Shown here: one piece after another, positions 25,117 through 34,251 of the stretch
How positions within the stretch are numbered: the first letter of the stretch is position 1
How the letters are laid out: every line of letters starts with the position of its first letter
Assembly: GCF_032583975.1 (NCBI RefSeq)
Contig: NZ_JAWHTF010000001.1
DNA length: 64,000 nucleotides
Reading direction: 5' to 3' (one strand)
Origin: Gilvirhabdus luticola
GTDB lineage: Bacteria > Bacteroidota > Bacteroidia > Flavobacteriales > Flavobacteriaceae
The notes under the pieces: generated by a model
The model's input: only the letters and a program-made list of their open reading frames with translations
Told to the model about the DNA's origin: nothing
Databases searched by the model: none
Translations under genes and position numbers: made by a program

Positions 25117-25866
25117 TTATTTCTTTTTGTTTACTTTTTCTATGTACTTCTCTAAAGCCATAGTCATAGAAGGTGTTTCAGGTGTTGGAGCAGCAATATC
25201 TACTCTTAAACCATGTTGTTCAACAGCTTTAATTGTAGTATCCCCAAATACCGCAATACGGGTATTATTTTGTTTAAAATCTGGAAAGTTTTTAAATAAA
25301 GATTCTATACCTGAAGGGCTAAAGAAAACCAATACATCGTAATAAACATCTGCCAAATCAGACAAATTACTAATTACCGTTCTATAAAAAATAGCTTCTT
25401 TCCACTTTACACCTAAACCATTTAAAGTCTCAGGAACTTCGGGTTTCAGCTTATCTGTTGTTGGTAATAAAAAAGATTCGTCTTTATACTTTTTAATTAG
25501 TGGAGAAAGATCCTGAAATGTTCTTTTACCAACATATATCTTTCTTTTTCTATACACCACATATTTTTGAAGATAGAAGGCAACTGCTTCAGATTGACAA
25601 AAATATTTCATAGTGTCAGGAACCTTAAAGCGCATTTCTTCAGCCACCCTAAAAAAATGATCTACAGCATTTCTACTAGTCAAAATAATTGCTGTGAAGT
25701 TATTCAGGTCAACCTTTTGATGCCTGATGTCTTTTGCAGACACGCCTTCTACATGTATAAAAGGTCTGAAATCTATTTTAACTTTTTGCTTTTCTTGGAG
25801 ATCAAAATAAGGTGAATTCTCTATTTTAGGTTCTGGTTGAGATACTAAAATTGTTTTTACTTTCAT
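25117..25866 (-). CDS. hemD: Uroporphyrinogen-III synthase
   Basis: 249 residues with the two-lobed HemD architecture: ILTSRNAVDHFFRVAEEM in the first lobe, VVFFSPSGIESLFKNFPDF-like sequence (YDVLVFFSPSGIESLF) and RIAVFGDTTIKAVEQHGLRV in the second. It closes hydroxymethylbilane to uroporphyrinogen III in heme synthesis. The opening FVSQPEPKI-like start (ILVSQPEPKIENSPYFDL) is typical of Bacteroidota members. It follows the DUF4271 gene region in the minus-strand pair hemD then DUF4271. Confidence 0.88.
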   Translation of the reverse strand: MKVKTILVSQPEPKIENSPYFDLQEKQKVKIDFRPFIHVEGVSAKDIRHQKVDLNNFTAIILTSRNAVDHFFRVAEEMRFKVPDTMKYFCQSEAVAFYLQKYVVYRKRKIYVGKRTFQDLSPLIKKYKDESFLLPTTDKLKPEVPETLNGLGVKWKEAIFYRTVISNLSDLADVYYDVLVFFSPSGIESLFKNFPDFKQNNTRIAVFGDTTIKAVEQHGLRVDIAAPTPETPSMTMALEKYIEKVNKKK

Positions 25867-25889
25867 AGACAGATTAGTATTTTACGGCT

Positions 25890-26537
25890 TTAATTGGCAC
25901 TTATTACTTTGTATAAAACAAGGTAAGGCGCGATTTCAAGTGCGCAAAGATACAAAATAAAATAAAATAAGTTATTTTTTATTAAACTTTGATATGACTT
26001 AATTGAGGTAATTAAGCCCATAATGCTGATGCAAAACAAAATTCCGATGACAATGAAAACAACAATTTTATTCGCATTAAAGCTATAAATTAAAAGTGCA
26101 TTAATTGGAATTAAGATGATGCCTATAAAATTCTTATAGCTAATTTTTTGAAATAAATATTGATCAATTATTGAATCCATATCAAAAAGGCTTCCAACTA
26201 GGCGTTCAATAAGAACTTTTATTAATATAAAAATACCAAGTCCAAAAATTAGCTTTAATAATAATCCTGTAGAAGGGTTTATATTTTCGACTAAATTTTG
26301 ATATACTAAAAAAATAAAAACAGTAATCGATATTATAAGATTCACAAACAATAAAGCATCAAACATATCGAGAAATTTTTGTTCTCTAGAATAAATTTTA
26401 AGGTATTTAGAGTTTCCTAAAACAAGTACAAACTCATCAAATCTTTTAGGAGATAATAGTTTTGCAGATGCAATAAAAAATAATCCTAAAATGATTAAAA
26501 CGGTAAATATCTCATTTGAAGCAATATCTCGAAGCAT
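25890..26537 (-). CDS. DUF4271 family membrane protein
   Basis: 215 residues with about six hydrophobic segments and no known catalytic motif. I recognise the DUF4271 family, which is regularly next to hemD in Flavobacteriia. Its stop codon is 24 bases from the hemD start codon on the same strand, with DUF4271 downstream in sequence coordinates but upstream in transcription; hemD therefore follows it. A link to heme or envelope biology is inferred from position only. Confidence 0.82.
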   Translation of the reverse strand: MLRDIASNEIFTVLIILGLFFIASAKLLSPKRFDEFVLVLGNSKYLKIYSREQKFLDMFDALLFVNLIISITVFIFLVYQNLVENINPSTGLLLKLIFGLGIFILIKVLIERLVGSLFDMDSIIDQYLFQKISYKNFIGIILIPINALLIYSFNANKIVVFIVIGILFCISIMGLITSIKSYQSLIKNNLFYFILYLCALEIAPYLVLYKVISAN

Positions 26538-26644
26538 GCCTTAAAATTATTATAATTTTTCATACAAAACTGTATAATTATTAAGTAATATTTAAAATAA
26601 AGAATCTTTTAAAAAGTTTACATTTGCTAAAAATAACAGATTTT

Positions 26645-27364
26645 ATGGTTAGAGGGATTGTTGTCATTCCTACATATAATGAGATTGAAAATATTGAATC
26701 TATAATTCGTGCTGTATTTTCACAGTCCATTGTTTTCCATATTTTGGTGGTTGATGACAATTCACCAGATTTAACTGCATTTAAAGTAAAAGAGCTACAA
26801 AAAGAATTTTCTGACCAACTTTTTTTGTTGTCAAGAAAAGAAAAATCGGGATTAGGTACTGCCTATATTAACGGTTTCAAATGGTGCCTTGAGAAAGATT
26901 ATCAATACATTTTTGAAATGGATGCTGATTTTTCTCATGATCCAAAGGATTTAATCAAGCTTTATGAGGAGTGTCATATTCATGGAGCAGATGTGGCCAT
27001 TGGGTCTCGCTATATCAAAGGAGTTAATGTAGTAAACTGGCCTTTAAGCAGAGTTATATTATCTTATTGTGCCTCTATTTATGTACGTGTAATTACAGGG
27101 ATGAAAATCCGCGATACGACTGCTGGGTTTATATGCTACAAACGGAAAGTATTAGAAGTTCTAGATTTAGATGCAATTAAGTTTGTTGGCTATGCGTTTC
27201 AAATAGAAATGAAATTTAAATCATATCTGAAAAAATTTAAAATAGTAGAAGTGCCAGTTATTTTTACAGATAGAGTCAAAGGCGAATCCAAATTAAGTTC
27301 TGGTATAATTTCTGAAGCTGTTTTTGGGGTTATTTCATTAAAGTTAAAAAGCTTATTTAAATAA
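26645..27364 (+). CDS. Polyprenol monophosphomannose synthase-like glycosyltransferase (GT2)
   Basis: 239 residues from ATG 26645, chosen over TTG 26624 since MVRGIVVIPTYNEIENI is the canonical GT2 start. Motifs include VVDDNSPDLTAF, the metal-binding EMDADFSHDPKDL, GSRYIKGVNVVNWPLSR and the C-terminal DRVKGESKLSSGII, which together mark dolichol/polyprenol phosphate mannosyltransferase. It would make a lipid-linked mannose donor at the inner membrane for exported glycans or protein glycosylation. The dihydroorotase gene follows 4 bases later, so they may be co-transcribed. Confidence 0.88.
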   Translation: MVRGIVVIPTYNEIENIESIIRAVFSQSIVFHILVVDDNSPDLTAFKVKELQKEFSDQLFLLSRKEKSGLGTAYINGFKWCLEKDYQYIFEMDADFSHDPKDLIKLYEECHIHGADVAIGSRYIKGVNVVNWPLSRVILSYCASIYVRVITGMKIRDTTAGFICYKRKVLEVLDLDAIKFVGYAFQIEMKFKSYLKKFKIVEVPVIFTDRVKGESKLSSGIISEAVFGVISLKLKSLFK

Positions 27365-27368
27365 TAAT

Positions 27369-28715
27369 ATGCAACACAAAATAACACTTATTAAAAATGC
27401 CAACATAGTAAATGAGGGTAAAATTTTTAATGGAGATATTTTAATAGATGGTGACTACATTAAAGAGGTTGATAATTCTATTAGCGCTAAATCGTCAGAC
27501 ATTAATATTATAGATGCGGAAGGAAAGTACCTATTACCTGGAATTATTGATGACCAGGTTCATTTCAGAGAACCAGGTTTAACTCAAAAAGCAACCATTC
27601 AAACAGAATCTATAGCGGCTATAGCAGGAGGCATTACCTCTTTTATAGAAATGCCTAATACCAATCCGCAAACAACAACTATCGAGAAATTAAACGAAAA
27701 ATTTGATATTGCGTCAAAGACTTCTTTTGCTAATTACTCATTTATGTTTGGCGGCACCAATGATAATTTGGATGAAATTTTAAAAGTAGATCCTAAACAA
27801 GTCGCTGCTCTAAAATTATTTTTAGGCTCATCTACCGGTAATATGCTGGTTGATGATCCACAAATTTTAGAAAAGATATTTTCAAATACGAAATTATTAA
27901 TTGCTGTTCATTGTGAAGACGAAACAACCATAAAAACCAATCTAGAAAGGTATAAAAAAGAATATGGAGACAATATTCCAATTAAATACCATCCTATAAT
28001 TAGAAGTGAAGAAGCCTGCTACCTTTCTTCCTCAAAAGCTATTGAGCTTGCTAAAAAAACAGGAGCAAGATTGCATGTATTTCATCTTTCAACAGGAAAA
28101 GAAACGAGTTTATTCAGTAACAAAATTCCATTAAAAGATAAAAAAATTACTGCCGAAGTTTGCATACATCATTTGTGGTTTTCTGATGAAGATTATGAAA
28201 AAAAAGGCACTTTAATTAAATGGAATCCAGCGGTTAAAACATCTAAAGACAGAGACCTGCTATGGAAAGCGCTTTTAGATGATAGAATTGATGTTATTGC
28301 TACAGATCATGCGCCTCATACATTATCTGAAAAGAACAACGCTTATACAAGTGCACCTTCAGGTGGACCTTTAGTACAACACGCACTTCCTGCAATGCTC
28401 GAAATGTATAACAAAGGGAAGATAAATCTTATAAAGATAGTTGAAAAAATGTGCCATAATCCAGCAATTCTATTTCAAATCGAGAAAAGAGGTTTTATAA
28501 GAGAAGGGTATTTTGCCGATTTGGTTTTGGTAGATTTAGTTAGTCCTTGGACAGTAAATAAAGAAAACATTTTGTACAAATGTAAGTGGTCTCCTTTTGA
28601 AGGAACTTCTTTCAAATCAAGGATTACACATACCTTTGTAAATGGAGGGCTAGCTTATAACAACTTTAAATTTAGCGAGAAGAAATATGCTAAACAATTA
28701 ACGTTTAATAGATGA
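27369..28715 (+). CDS. Dihydroorotase (class I type)
   Basis: 448 residues, amidohydrolase fold. The metal-site segment reads GIIDDQVHFREPGL: the first His of the usual HxH is Gln63, the second is His65. The bridging Lys is in ALKLFLGSST (Lys149), then IAVHCEDE, HVFHLST, and the Asp in VIATDHAPHT. It would cyclise carbamoyl aspartate in pyrimidine synthesis. The Gln variant is, to my knowledge, shared by Bacteroidota relatives rather than being a local mutation. Its stop overlaps the start of the next gene by 4 bases. Confidence 0.88.
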   Translation: MQHKITLIKNANIVNEGKIFNGDILIDGDYIKEVDNSISAKSSDINIIDAEGKYLLPGIIDDQVHFREPGLTQKATIQTESIAAIAGGITSFIEMPNTNPQTTTIEKLNEKFDIASKTSFANYSFMFGGTNDNLDEILKVDPKQVAALKLFLGSSTGNMLVDDPQILEKIFSNTKLLIAVHCEDETTIKTNLERYKKEYGDNIPIKYHPIIRSEEACYLSSSKAIELAKKTGARLHVFHLSTGKETSLFSNKIPLKDKKITAEVCIHHLWFSDEDYEKKGTLIKWNPAVKTSKDRDLLWKALLDDRIDVIATDHAPHTLSEKNNAYTSAPSGGPLVQHALPAMLEMYNKGKINLIKIVEKMCHNPAILFQIEKRGFIREGYFADLVLVDLVSPWTVNKENILYKCKWSPFEGTSFKSRITHTFVNGGLAYNNFKFSEKKYAKQLTFNR

Positions 28716-29188
28716 AACAATTATTAGTATTTTTCATTTGTCTTGTTCTGGTATCATGTCATGATATTGAAAGACCAGAAAAACCAAAAGATTTACTTTC
28801 AAAAGATAGAATGGTTGAGGTTATTATAGACATGACATTATTGACCTCTGCTAAAGGATCTAACAAGTTTGAGTTACAGGAAAATGGTATTATTCCCAAA
28901 GAATATATATTAGAAAAACATCGTGTAGATAGCATAAGATTTGCAAAGAGTAATGAGTATTACAGTTATGATGTAGAGGTTTATGAAGCTATTTATCAAA
29001 GAGTACATGATAGTCTGGAGAAGCTTAAAACAAAATTTACAAGATTAGACGAAGAAGAAAGATACAGTAGGAAAAAGGAAGATTCTATTAAAAAAACAAG
29101 TGTTCTGAATGGTATTAAAGTAAAAAATGAACTAATAAAGGATAGTCTTACTAAACCTCTTTCAAAAATACCTGACTCACTTCGCTAA
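28712..29188 (+). CDS. DUF4296 lipoprotein
   Basis: 158 residues. A lipoprotein signal ends in VSC (Cys16), followed by a domain with RMVEVIIDMTLLTSAKGSN and the repeated pattern of a Tyr/Arg-rich helix (VYEAIYQRVHDSLEKL). I recognise DUF4296, a Bacteroidota family of unknown function. The gene overlaps dihydroorotase by 4 bases and its last 38 bases overlap the convergent epimerase gene. Confidence 0.8.
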   Translation: MKQLLVFFICLVLVSCHDIERPEKPKDLLSKDRMVEVIIDMTLLTSAKGSNKFELQENGIIPKEYILEKHRVDSIRFAKSNEYYSYDVEVYEAIYQRVHDSLEKLKTKFTRLDEEERYSRKKEDSIKKTSVLNGIKVKNELIKDSLTKPLSKIPDSLR

Positions 29189-30158
29189 TACTTTTATCGA
29201 TAGGTTTAAAAGAATAATTAATCGAACTTTTGATTTTTTGATTATTATATTTTTTTTTGGTCATTAAAGCTTTTACCAATTGTCTAGTTAACCGCCTTCT
29301 TCTACCTTTAAGTTTATGTATAAGCCAATCAAGCCTCCAACTTATTTGAAGCTGCCATTTTTTGGCTTCGTTATAAGGTTTTTTAACATAAAGAGCTTCT
29401 GCAACGGTTTGTAAAAACTTTTTGTAGGTCCAGTTTTCAGCAATTAATATAAATCGCTCATTTCTAATATTACTTTCAATTAGGTTAATCATAATATTCA
29501 CGACGTCTTCAATATCAATTAATCCTATGGTACCATTAGTATAATATGGATTGCCTTTATATACTCTGTTAAAGATACTACCACTTCCATAACTCCAAAT
29601 ACCAGCACCTAAAACAACACCCGGATTTACAATAACTACATCCAATCCTTCTTGCGAACCTCTCCAAACCTCCATTTCTGCACCATATTTTGTTATGGCA
29701 TATACACTGTTATCTGCTTCTTTATTCCATTCAGATTTTTCAGATATTTCACCATTTTTATTAGCTTCTCCAACTGCTGCTATAGAACTCACATAGCATA
29801 GTTTTTTAATACCATTGGCAACACATAAGTTTACAATATTGGCTGTGCCTTCAATATTGGTTTGTCTTAAAAGATGGTATTTGTCTGGTTCAAAAGAAAC
29901 AAATGCAGCACAATGATAAACATGTGTCACATCTTTAAAGGCATCAGTAAGCGATGGAATATTCAAAAGGTCTGATTTGATCCATTCAATTTTTTCGAAA
30001 GCTGTTTTATAGTTTTCAGTATAATAGGAGAACACTTTTTCAACAATTTTTAGTTTTTTTTCAGTTCTGTAGATGGCTTTAACTTGCTCATTGTTTTTAA
30101 TGAGCTTGTAAAGCAAATGAGAACCAATTAAACCAGTGCCTCCTGTAACTAATACCAT
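29151..30158 (-). CDS. NAD-dependent epimerase/dehydratase family protein (extended SDR)
   Basis: 335 residues. It starts MVLVTGGTGLIGSHLLYKL with the GGxGxxG nucleotide motif, has Ser in YVSSIAAVGE and the catalytic YxxxK in VYAITKYGAEMEVWR. The C-terminal part (GRRRRLTRQLVKAL) is basic. The likely role is oxidoreduction or epimerisation of a sugar-nucleotide or lipid-linked substrate; the exact substrate cannot be told. Divergent from tyrS. Confidence 0.85.
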   Translation of the reverse strand: MVLVTGGTGLIGSHLLYKLIKNNEQVKAIYRTEKKLKIVEKVFSYYTENYKTAFEKIEWIKSDLLNIPSLTDAFKDVTHVYHCAAFVSFEPDKYHLLRQTNIEGTANIVNLCVANGIKKLCYVSSIAAVGEANKNGEISEKSEWNKEADNSVYAITKYGAEMEVWRGSQEGLDVVIVNPGVVLGAGIWSYGSGSIFNRVYKGNPYYTNGTIGLIDIEDVVNIMINLIESNIRNERFILIAENWTYKKFLQTVAEALYVKKPYNEAKKWQLQISWRLDWLIHKLKGRRRRLTRQLVKALMTKKKYNNQKIKSSINYSFKPIDKSISEVSQVFLKEV

Positions 30159-30211
30159 ATGGCTAATGTAAAGAATTATGTATTAAAGGTTAGTAATTAT
30201 GCATTGATTTT

Positions 30212-30219
30212 TATCTTTG
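30212..30219 (+). promoter_or_regulatory. Candidate -7 element for tyrS
   Basis: TATCTTTG fits TAnnTTTG, 27 bases before the tyrS ATG at 30247. No clear -33 element was found. Confidence 0.4.
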
Positions 30220-30246
30220 CCACATGTTACCATAAATTATTTTTAA

Positions 30247-31542
30247 ATGATAAAGAATTTTGTAGAAGAGTTAAGTTGGAGAGGTATGATACACGATGTT
30301 ATGCCAGGAGCGGAGGAACATTTATTAGAAGACATGCGAAGTGCTTACATTGGCTTCGACCCAACAGCAGATTCTTTACATATAGGTAATTTGGTACCCA
30401 TAATGCTTTTAGCACACTATCAACGTTGCGGTCATAAACCGGTTGCATTGGTTGGCGGAGCTACTGGAATGATTGGCGATCCTTCCGGGAAATCCAATGA
30501 GCGTAATTTGTTGGACGAAAATACTTTAAGACATAATGAAAATGCTATAAAATATCAATTGGCTCATTTTCTCGACTTTGAAAGCAAAGCTCCTAATGCT
30601 GCAATTTTGGTCAACAATTATGATTGGATGAAAAAGTTTTCATTCCTTGATTTTATTCGTGATGTAGGTAAACACATTACTGTAAATTACATGATGTCTA
30701 AAGATTCTGTAAAGAATAGAATTTCTTCAGAATCTACAGAAGGGATGAGTTTCACAGAATTCACGTATCAATTAGTTCAGGGTTATGATTTTCTACATTT
30801 GTTTAGAGAGAAAAACTGTACTATACAAATGGGTGGAAGTGACCAATGGGGAAATATTACAACTGGAACAGAATTAATTAGAAGAATTGCTGGTGGGAAA
30901 GGCTACGCCATTACGTGTCCATTAATTACAAAATCAGACGGCTCAAAATTTGGTAAAAGCGAAGGTGGTAATGTGTGGTTAGATGCTAAAAGAACGTCAC
31001 CTTATAAGTTTTATCAATATTGGTTGAATTCAAGTGATGAGGATGCTGAAAAATATATAAAAATATTCACGTTTTTAAATAAAGAGGAGATCGATGTTTT
31101 GGTAAATGAACACAAAGAAACACCGCATTTAAGAGTTTTACAAAAACGTTTAGCTGAAGAAATTACCAGTATGGTGCATTCTACAGAAGACTTGGAGAAT
31201 GCAATAAAAGCAAGCTCTATACTTTTTGGAAAATCTACAAGTGACGATTTAAAACAATTGGATGAACAAACATTTTTAGATGTTTTTGATGGTGTTCCTA
31301 GTTCAGAAATTAATTCTATCGATATTGACAATGGCCTAGATATAGTTTCTGCATTAGTAGAAAAAGGAAGATTTTTAAAATCTAATGGTGAAGCAAGAAG
31401 AGCGCTAAAAGAAAACTCTATTTCAGTAAATAAAGAAAAGGTTAATGACAATTACACATTGTCTAAAGACGACCTTATTAACAATAAGTTTGTGTTACTT
31501 CAGCGCGGAAAGAAAAATTACTTTATTTTAACTTTAAAATAA
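30247..31542 (+). CDS. tyrS: Tyrosyl-tRNA synthetase
   Basis: 431 residues. Class I signature HIGN in [16 protein letters not shown] and the KMSKS-type loop [15 protein letters not shown]. It has the C-terminal S4-like RNA-binding domain (about 365-431, with [16 protein letters not shown]). Substrate-binding [13 protein letters not shown] sequence ([12 protein letters not shown]) is present. It charges tRNA-Tyr. Single gene behind a -7 element. Confidence 0.96.
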   Translation: MIKNFVEELSWRGMIHDVMPGAEEHLLEDMRSAYIGFDPTADSLHIGNLVPIMLLAHYQRCGHKPVALVGGATGMIGDPSGKSNERNLLDENTLRHNENAIKYQLAHFLDFESKAPNAAILVNNYDWMKKFSFLDFIRDVGKHITVNYMMSKDSVKNRISSESTEGMSFTEFTYQLVQGYDFLHLFREKNCTIQMGGSDQWGNITTGTELIRRIAGGKGYAITCPLITKSDGSKFGKSEGGNVWLDAKRTSPYKFYQYWLNSSDEDAEKYIKIFTFLNKEEIDVLVNEHKETPHLRVLQKRLAEEITSMVHSTEDLENAIKASSILFGKSTSDDLKQLDEQTFLDVFDGVPSSEINSIDIDNGLDIVSALVEKGRFLKSNGEARRALKENSISVNKEKVNDNYTLSKDDLINNKFVLLQRGKKNYFILTLK

Positions 31543-31545
31543 GAA

Positions 31546-31569
31546 AAGCCTGATTTTTCAATCAGGCTT
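31546..31569 (+). terminator. Hairpin after tyrS, probable weak terminator
   Basis: AAGCCTGATT and AATCAGGCTT form a perfect 10-bp stem with a TTTC loop 3 bases after the stop codon. No T tract follows on the plus strand, so efficiency is doubtful. Confidence 0.5.
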
Positions 31570-31643
31570 AAAACTAACCAACCAACTAGAAAATCAATCT
31601 TTCTTATTCTAGCTGCTTTGTTTGTCGTTGTTTTTTGAAAACC

Positions 31644-32624
31644 TTACAATACCATTAAGTTACAGCCACGTATGTCTGAAGTATCATACCTGCCAATAAT
31701 TTCAAATGAGTTATCATGATAAACTTTACCTAAATCTTGAGTTGCTATAAATGAACAGGAATTAATATTTGCCAAATCTATGATATTAATACCACCAGTT
31801 TTTCCTATGCCTTGAAGAGTAAAAGCGTCTTCAGTATCTCGTACTAAAATTCGTAACCAATTGGCACATCTAAATATACCATTACCTTTAGAATATGCCT
31901 GACTTAAAAGTTCTGTCATACCATATTCGCTATGTATATATTTTACACCGAATCCTTCTTTTAATATTTGATGAAGTTCTTCTCTTACAAGCTCTTTGCG
32001 TCTGCCTTTCATGCCGCCAGTTTCCATGACAACAGTATTCTTTAAACTGAAACGATAATTTTCTACTAAATCTAAAAGCGCAAAAGACACCCCTATGAGC
32101 AATACTTTTTTTCCTTGTTTATCAAGAGAAATTAAATTGGTCTTCAACTCTGATAAGTTGTTTAAGTAAAATCCACTTTCTTTATGTCTCGACTGTTTTA
32201 TTAAATCATTCACCATAAAGATCAATGAAGAGCCTTCACGTTCCAAATAAGAAGGTAATAAAGCCAGAACAACATAATCTTTGATGTCACCATAAAAAAA
32301 TTCAAACCCTTTTGTATAGCTGGTTTTATAGATTTCTAGATCTGAAATATAATGTTTGCCGGTCATGCTTCCAGTTGTTCCAGAACTACTAAAGGTTGTT
32401 ACTATTTTTTTTTGGGAGCTAACAATTTTGTGAGTTTTAAAAAATTCAATTGGTAAAAAAGGGATATCACAAATAGTTTTAACTTCACTGGGATGTTTGT
32501 ACAATAAATCGCAAAACGACCTGTAAACTTTATTATTTTCAAACTGATATTTAAAAATTTCCAAAGCTTTAGTTTCAAACTCCAGATCTGTTTTTATATT
32601 GAAAATGTCATCACTTTGTATCAT
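31644..32624 (-). CDS. LuxE/acyl-protein synthetase-like acyl-activating protein
   Basis: 326 residues. It carries the AMP-forming-enzyme-like loop TTFSSSGTTGSMTGKHYI and the segment YGMTELLSQAYSKG, placing it near LuxE and phenylacetate-CoA-ligase-like proteins of the ANL superfamily. A full C-terminal lid domain is not evident: the protein ends soon after the GRYDTSDIRGCN-like motif. It may activate a fatty acid or related carboxylate. No lux genes are nearby, so light production is not implied. A terminator lies between it and the upstream T9SS gene. Confidence 0.75.
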   Translation of the reverse strand: MIQSDDIFNIKTDLEFETKALEIFKYQFENNKVYRSFCDLLYKHPSEVKTICDIPFLPIEFFKTHKIVSSQKKIVTTFSSSGTTGSMTGKHYISDLEIYKTSYTKGFEFFYGDIKDYVVLALLPSYLEREGSSLIFMVNDLIKQSRHKESGFYLNNLSELKTNLISLDKQGKKVLLIGVSFALLDLVENYRFSLKNTVVMETGGMKGRRKELVREELHQILKEGFGVKYIHSEYGMTELLSQAYSKGNGIFRCANWLRILVRDTEDAFTLQGIGKTGGINIIDLANINSCSFIATQDLGKVYHDNSFEIIGRYDTSDIRGCNLMVL

Positions 32625-32647
32625 CCAGACAAAAGTATATAAAATAA

Positions 32648-32674
32648 AAAAGCGTTGCTATTTGCAACGCTTTT
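32648..32674 (-). terminator. Terminator of the T9SS protein gene at 32695
   Basis: An 11-bp stem with AAAAGCGTTGC pairing to GCAACGCTTTT, TATTT loop, and a T tract on the minus strand, just after the minus-strand stop at 32695. Confidence 0.75.
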
Positions 32675-32694
32675 AAACTACATAATAAAAAACT

Positions 32695-33609
32695 TTATTT
32701 AATAACTAGTTTTTTAGTAACCGTAGCCTCGTCTTGAGATACTTTCATAATATATAATCCCGTATTTAAACTAGACACGCCTAATTTACCATCAGTTACA
32801 GAACTCTTAATGACTTGTTTTCCTAAAACATCGTAAACAGCAACATCAAAAGCATTTCCATTTCTACTCTTAAGATTCACATAACCTAAAGAAGTTGGGT
32901 TAGGGTATAGACTGAAGCCTTCAATTTGATTGTCCTTTGTTGAAGCTGTAAAATTTGAAGGATTTACAGATCCATAAGTTGGACCTACAGTAGGATCAAT
33001 GTCAAAGTCTCCAGTACTAATTTCACTTCCTGCTGAGGCAGCAAATACTCCAACATGCTCACCAGCACCACCAAAATCTACCGTTACAGTTTGATACCAA
33101 TCTCCAGATGTACCATCTCTAAATACTAATAAAGGCTCAAATTCACCATTGTATAAAATGTCAGTTCCTCCTAAACTAGCACCATACATAGTAGCATCAT
33201 CAGCAAAAGCATCAGATACACCAACTGCGTCCAATATAGTTCCGAATGTTGAAGTATCTAAAGTGCCATCATCAGCTGGATCAATATCAGTAGAAGTTGT
33301 ACCTGTAAAATTATCTGTTAATACAACAGTAAATGATGGATTTTCAAGATCTGGGACCATTACAACAGCGCGTCCATTTGCATCGAAATTTCCAGTAACA
33401 TTTGTAGCTCTATCAACAAGTCCGTTATAGCCATCATTTTCAATACTTAAAATCCATAAATCAAATGCAGCAGTTGCAGTACCTGTTAACTCAAACGTAG
33501 TGTCAGGTGGATCACCGCCTGCAGGATTAGGTTCAAATTCACTAATCATTTGACCAAATGACAAAGAAGTAATTAAAAATGTAAGAAATAAAAAGTAAAG
33601 TTTTTTCAT
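32695..33609 (-). CDS. Secreted protein with T9SS sorting domain
   Basis: 304 residues. The signal peptide ends SLSFG-Q, followed by a segment MISEFEPNPAGGDPPDTTFE, resembling the start of lamin-tail-like domains in Bacteroidota secreted proteins. A beta-rich middle with Asp/Gly/Thr-rich strands follows. The C-terminal about 75 residues are a type A sorting domain (GFSLYPNPTSLGYVNL, GLYIMKVSQDEATVTKKLV). No enzymatic motif is visible. Likely an exported surface or extracellular protein. It has its own terminator. Confidence 0.82.
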   Translation of the reverse strand: MKKLYFLFLTFLITSLSFGQMISEFEPNPAGGDPPDTTFELTGTATAAFDLWILSIENDGYNGLVDRATNVTGNFDANGRAVVMVPDLENPSFTVVLTDNFTGTTSTDIDPADDGTLDTSTFGTILDAVGVSDAFADDATMYGASLGGTDILYNGEFEPLLVFRDGTSGDWYQTVTVDFGGAGEHVGVFAASAGSEISTGDFDIDPTVGPTYGSVNPSNFTASTKDNQIEGFSLYPNPTSLGYVNLKSRNGNAFDVAVYDVLGKQVIKSSVTDGKLGVSSLNTGLYIMKVSQDEATVTKKLVIK

Positions 33610-33669
33610 AATTGTAAGGATTAATTTAATTAAGACAATAAATATAAACAGAATTTATACTTTAAACCA

Positions 33670-33697
33670 AAAAAAGCGACTTTTAAGTCGCTTTTTT
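33670..33697. terminator. Terminator between the two T9SS genes
   Basis: A 12-bp stem AAAAAAGCGACT/AGTCGCTTTTTT with a TTTA loop follows the small T9SS gene (minus strand, stop at 33718). A/T tracts on both sides allow either direction. Confidence 0.75.
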
Positions 33698-33717
33698 ACA
33701 ATTATATAATGTTGTGT

Positions 33718-34050
33718 TTATTTAATCACCAATTTTCTTGTTGTACTAATATTATTTTCAGTAATCTTTAACAGGTAAACTCCAGAGTGCAATTTCGAGA
33801 CATTTAATTCTTTGCTAAACAATGTAGTTTTATAAATACTTTTACCCAAAACATTGAAGATTTCAACTTCCTTGTTTAGATTTTGCTTGGTAGTAATATA
33901 TAGCTTTCCATGGCTAACAGGATTCGGATAAATAGTTAGCCCTTCTATATTGTTTGAATCATTATTCTGAAAACCTGATTGACCATGACTTTGGTTTGAA
34001 ACCAGAAAAAGTAAAACGAATAACAATAAGAATATGTAGTTTTTTTTCAT
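33718..34050 (-). CDS. Very small secreted protein consisting almost only of a T9SS sorting domain
   Basis: 110 residues. A signal peptide (1-23, ending SHG-Q) is followed by only about 15 residues and then a complete type A sorting domain (GLTIYPNPVSHGKLYI, EIFNVLGKSIYKTT, SGVYLLKITENNISTTRKLV). No cargo domain is present. Either it is a genuine minimal T9SS substrate or the remainder of a longer gene; the signal peptide and the ATG argue for a real short gene. It follows an upstream promoter region shared with the two-component system. Confidence 0.78.
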   Translation of the reverse strand: MKKNYIFLLLFVLLFLVSNQSHGQSGFQNNDSNNIEGLTIYPNPVSHGKLYITTKQNLNKEVEIFNVLGKSIYKTTLFSKELNVSKLHSGVYLLKITENNISTTRKLVIK

Positions 34051-34251
34051 AAATTTAAAATTGTACTCGCATTAGTACTAGTAAATATAATTAAAGTGTC
34101 GCAAAAGCCATACCAAATTGATGTTAAAAATTCACACTTTTTGTTTAACAGTTAATAATTTGTAATTTAAATGTTACCTAAATGTTATTTGTTATATTAA
34201 AATTATAAATCAAGGTTATTAACTTTATCTTTACTTTTTTAAATTCAAATA

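Noticed and set aside
31014..31451. 145-codon open frame on the minus strand inside tyrS
   Set aside because: It lies fully inside a clear tyrS coding region, has the low-complexity Ser/Phe/Leu composition of an antisense shadow, and no family resemblance.
31644..32624. Bioluminescence cluster
   Set aside because: LuxE-like proteins are common in Bacteroidota without luxAB; no luciferase or reductase gene is near.
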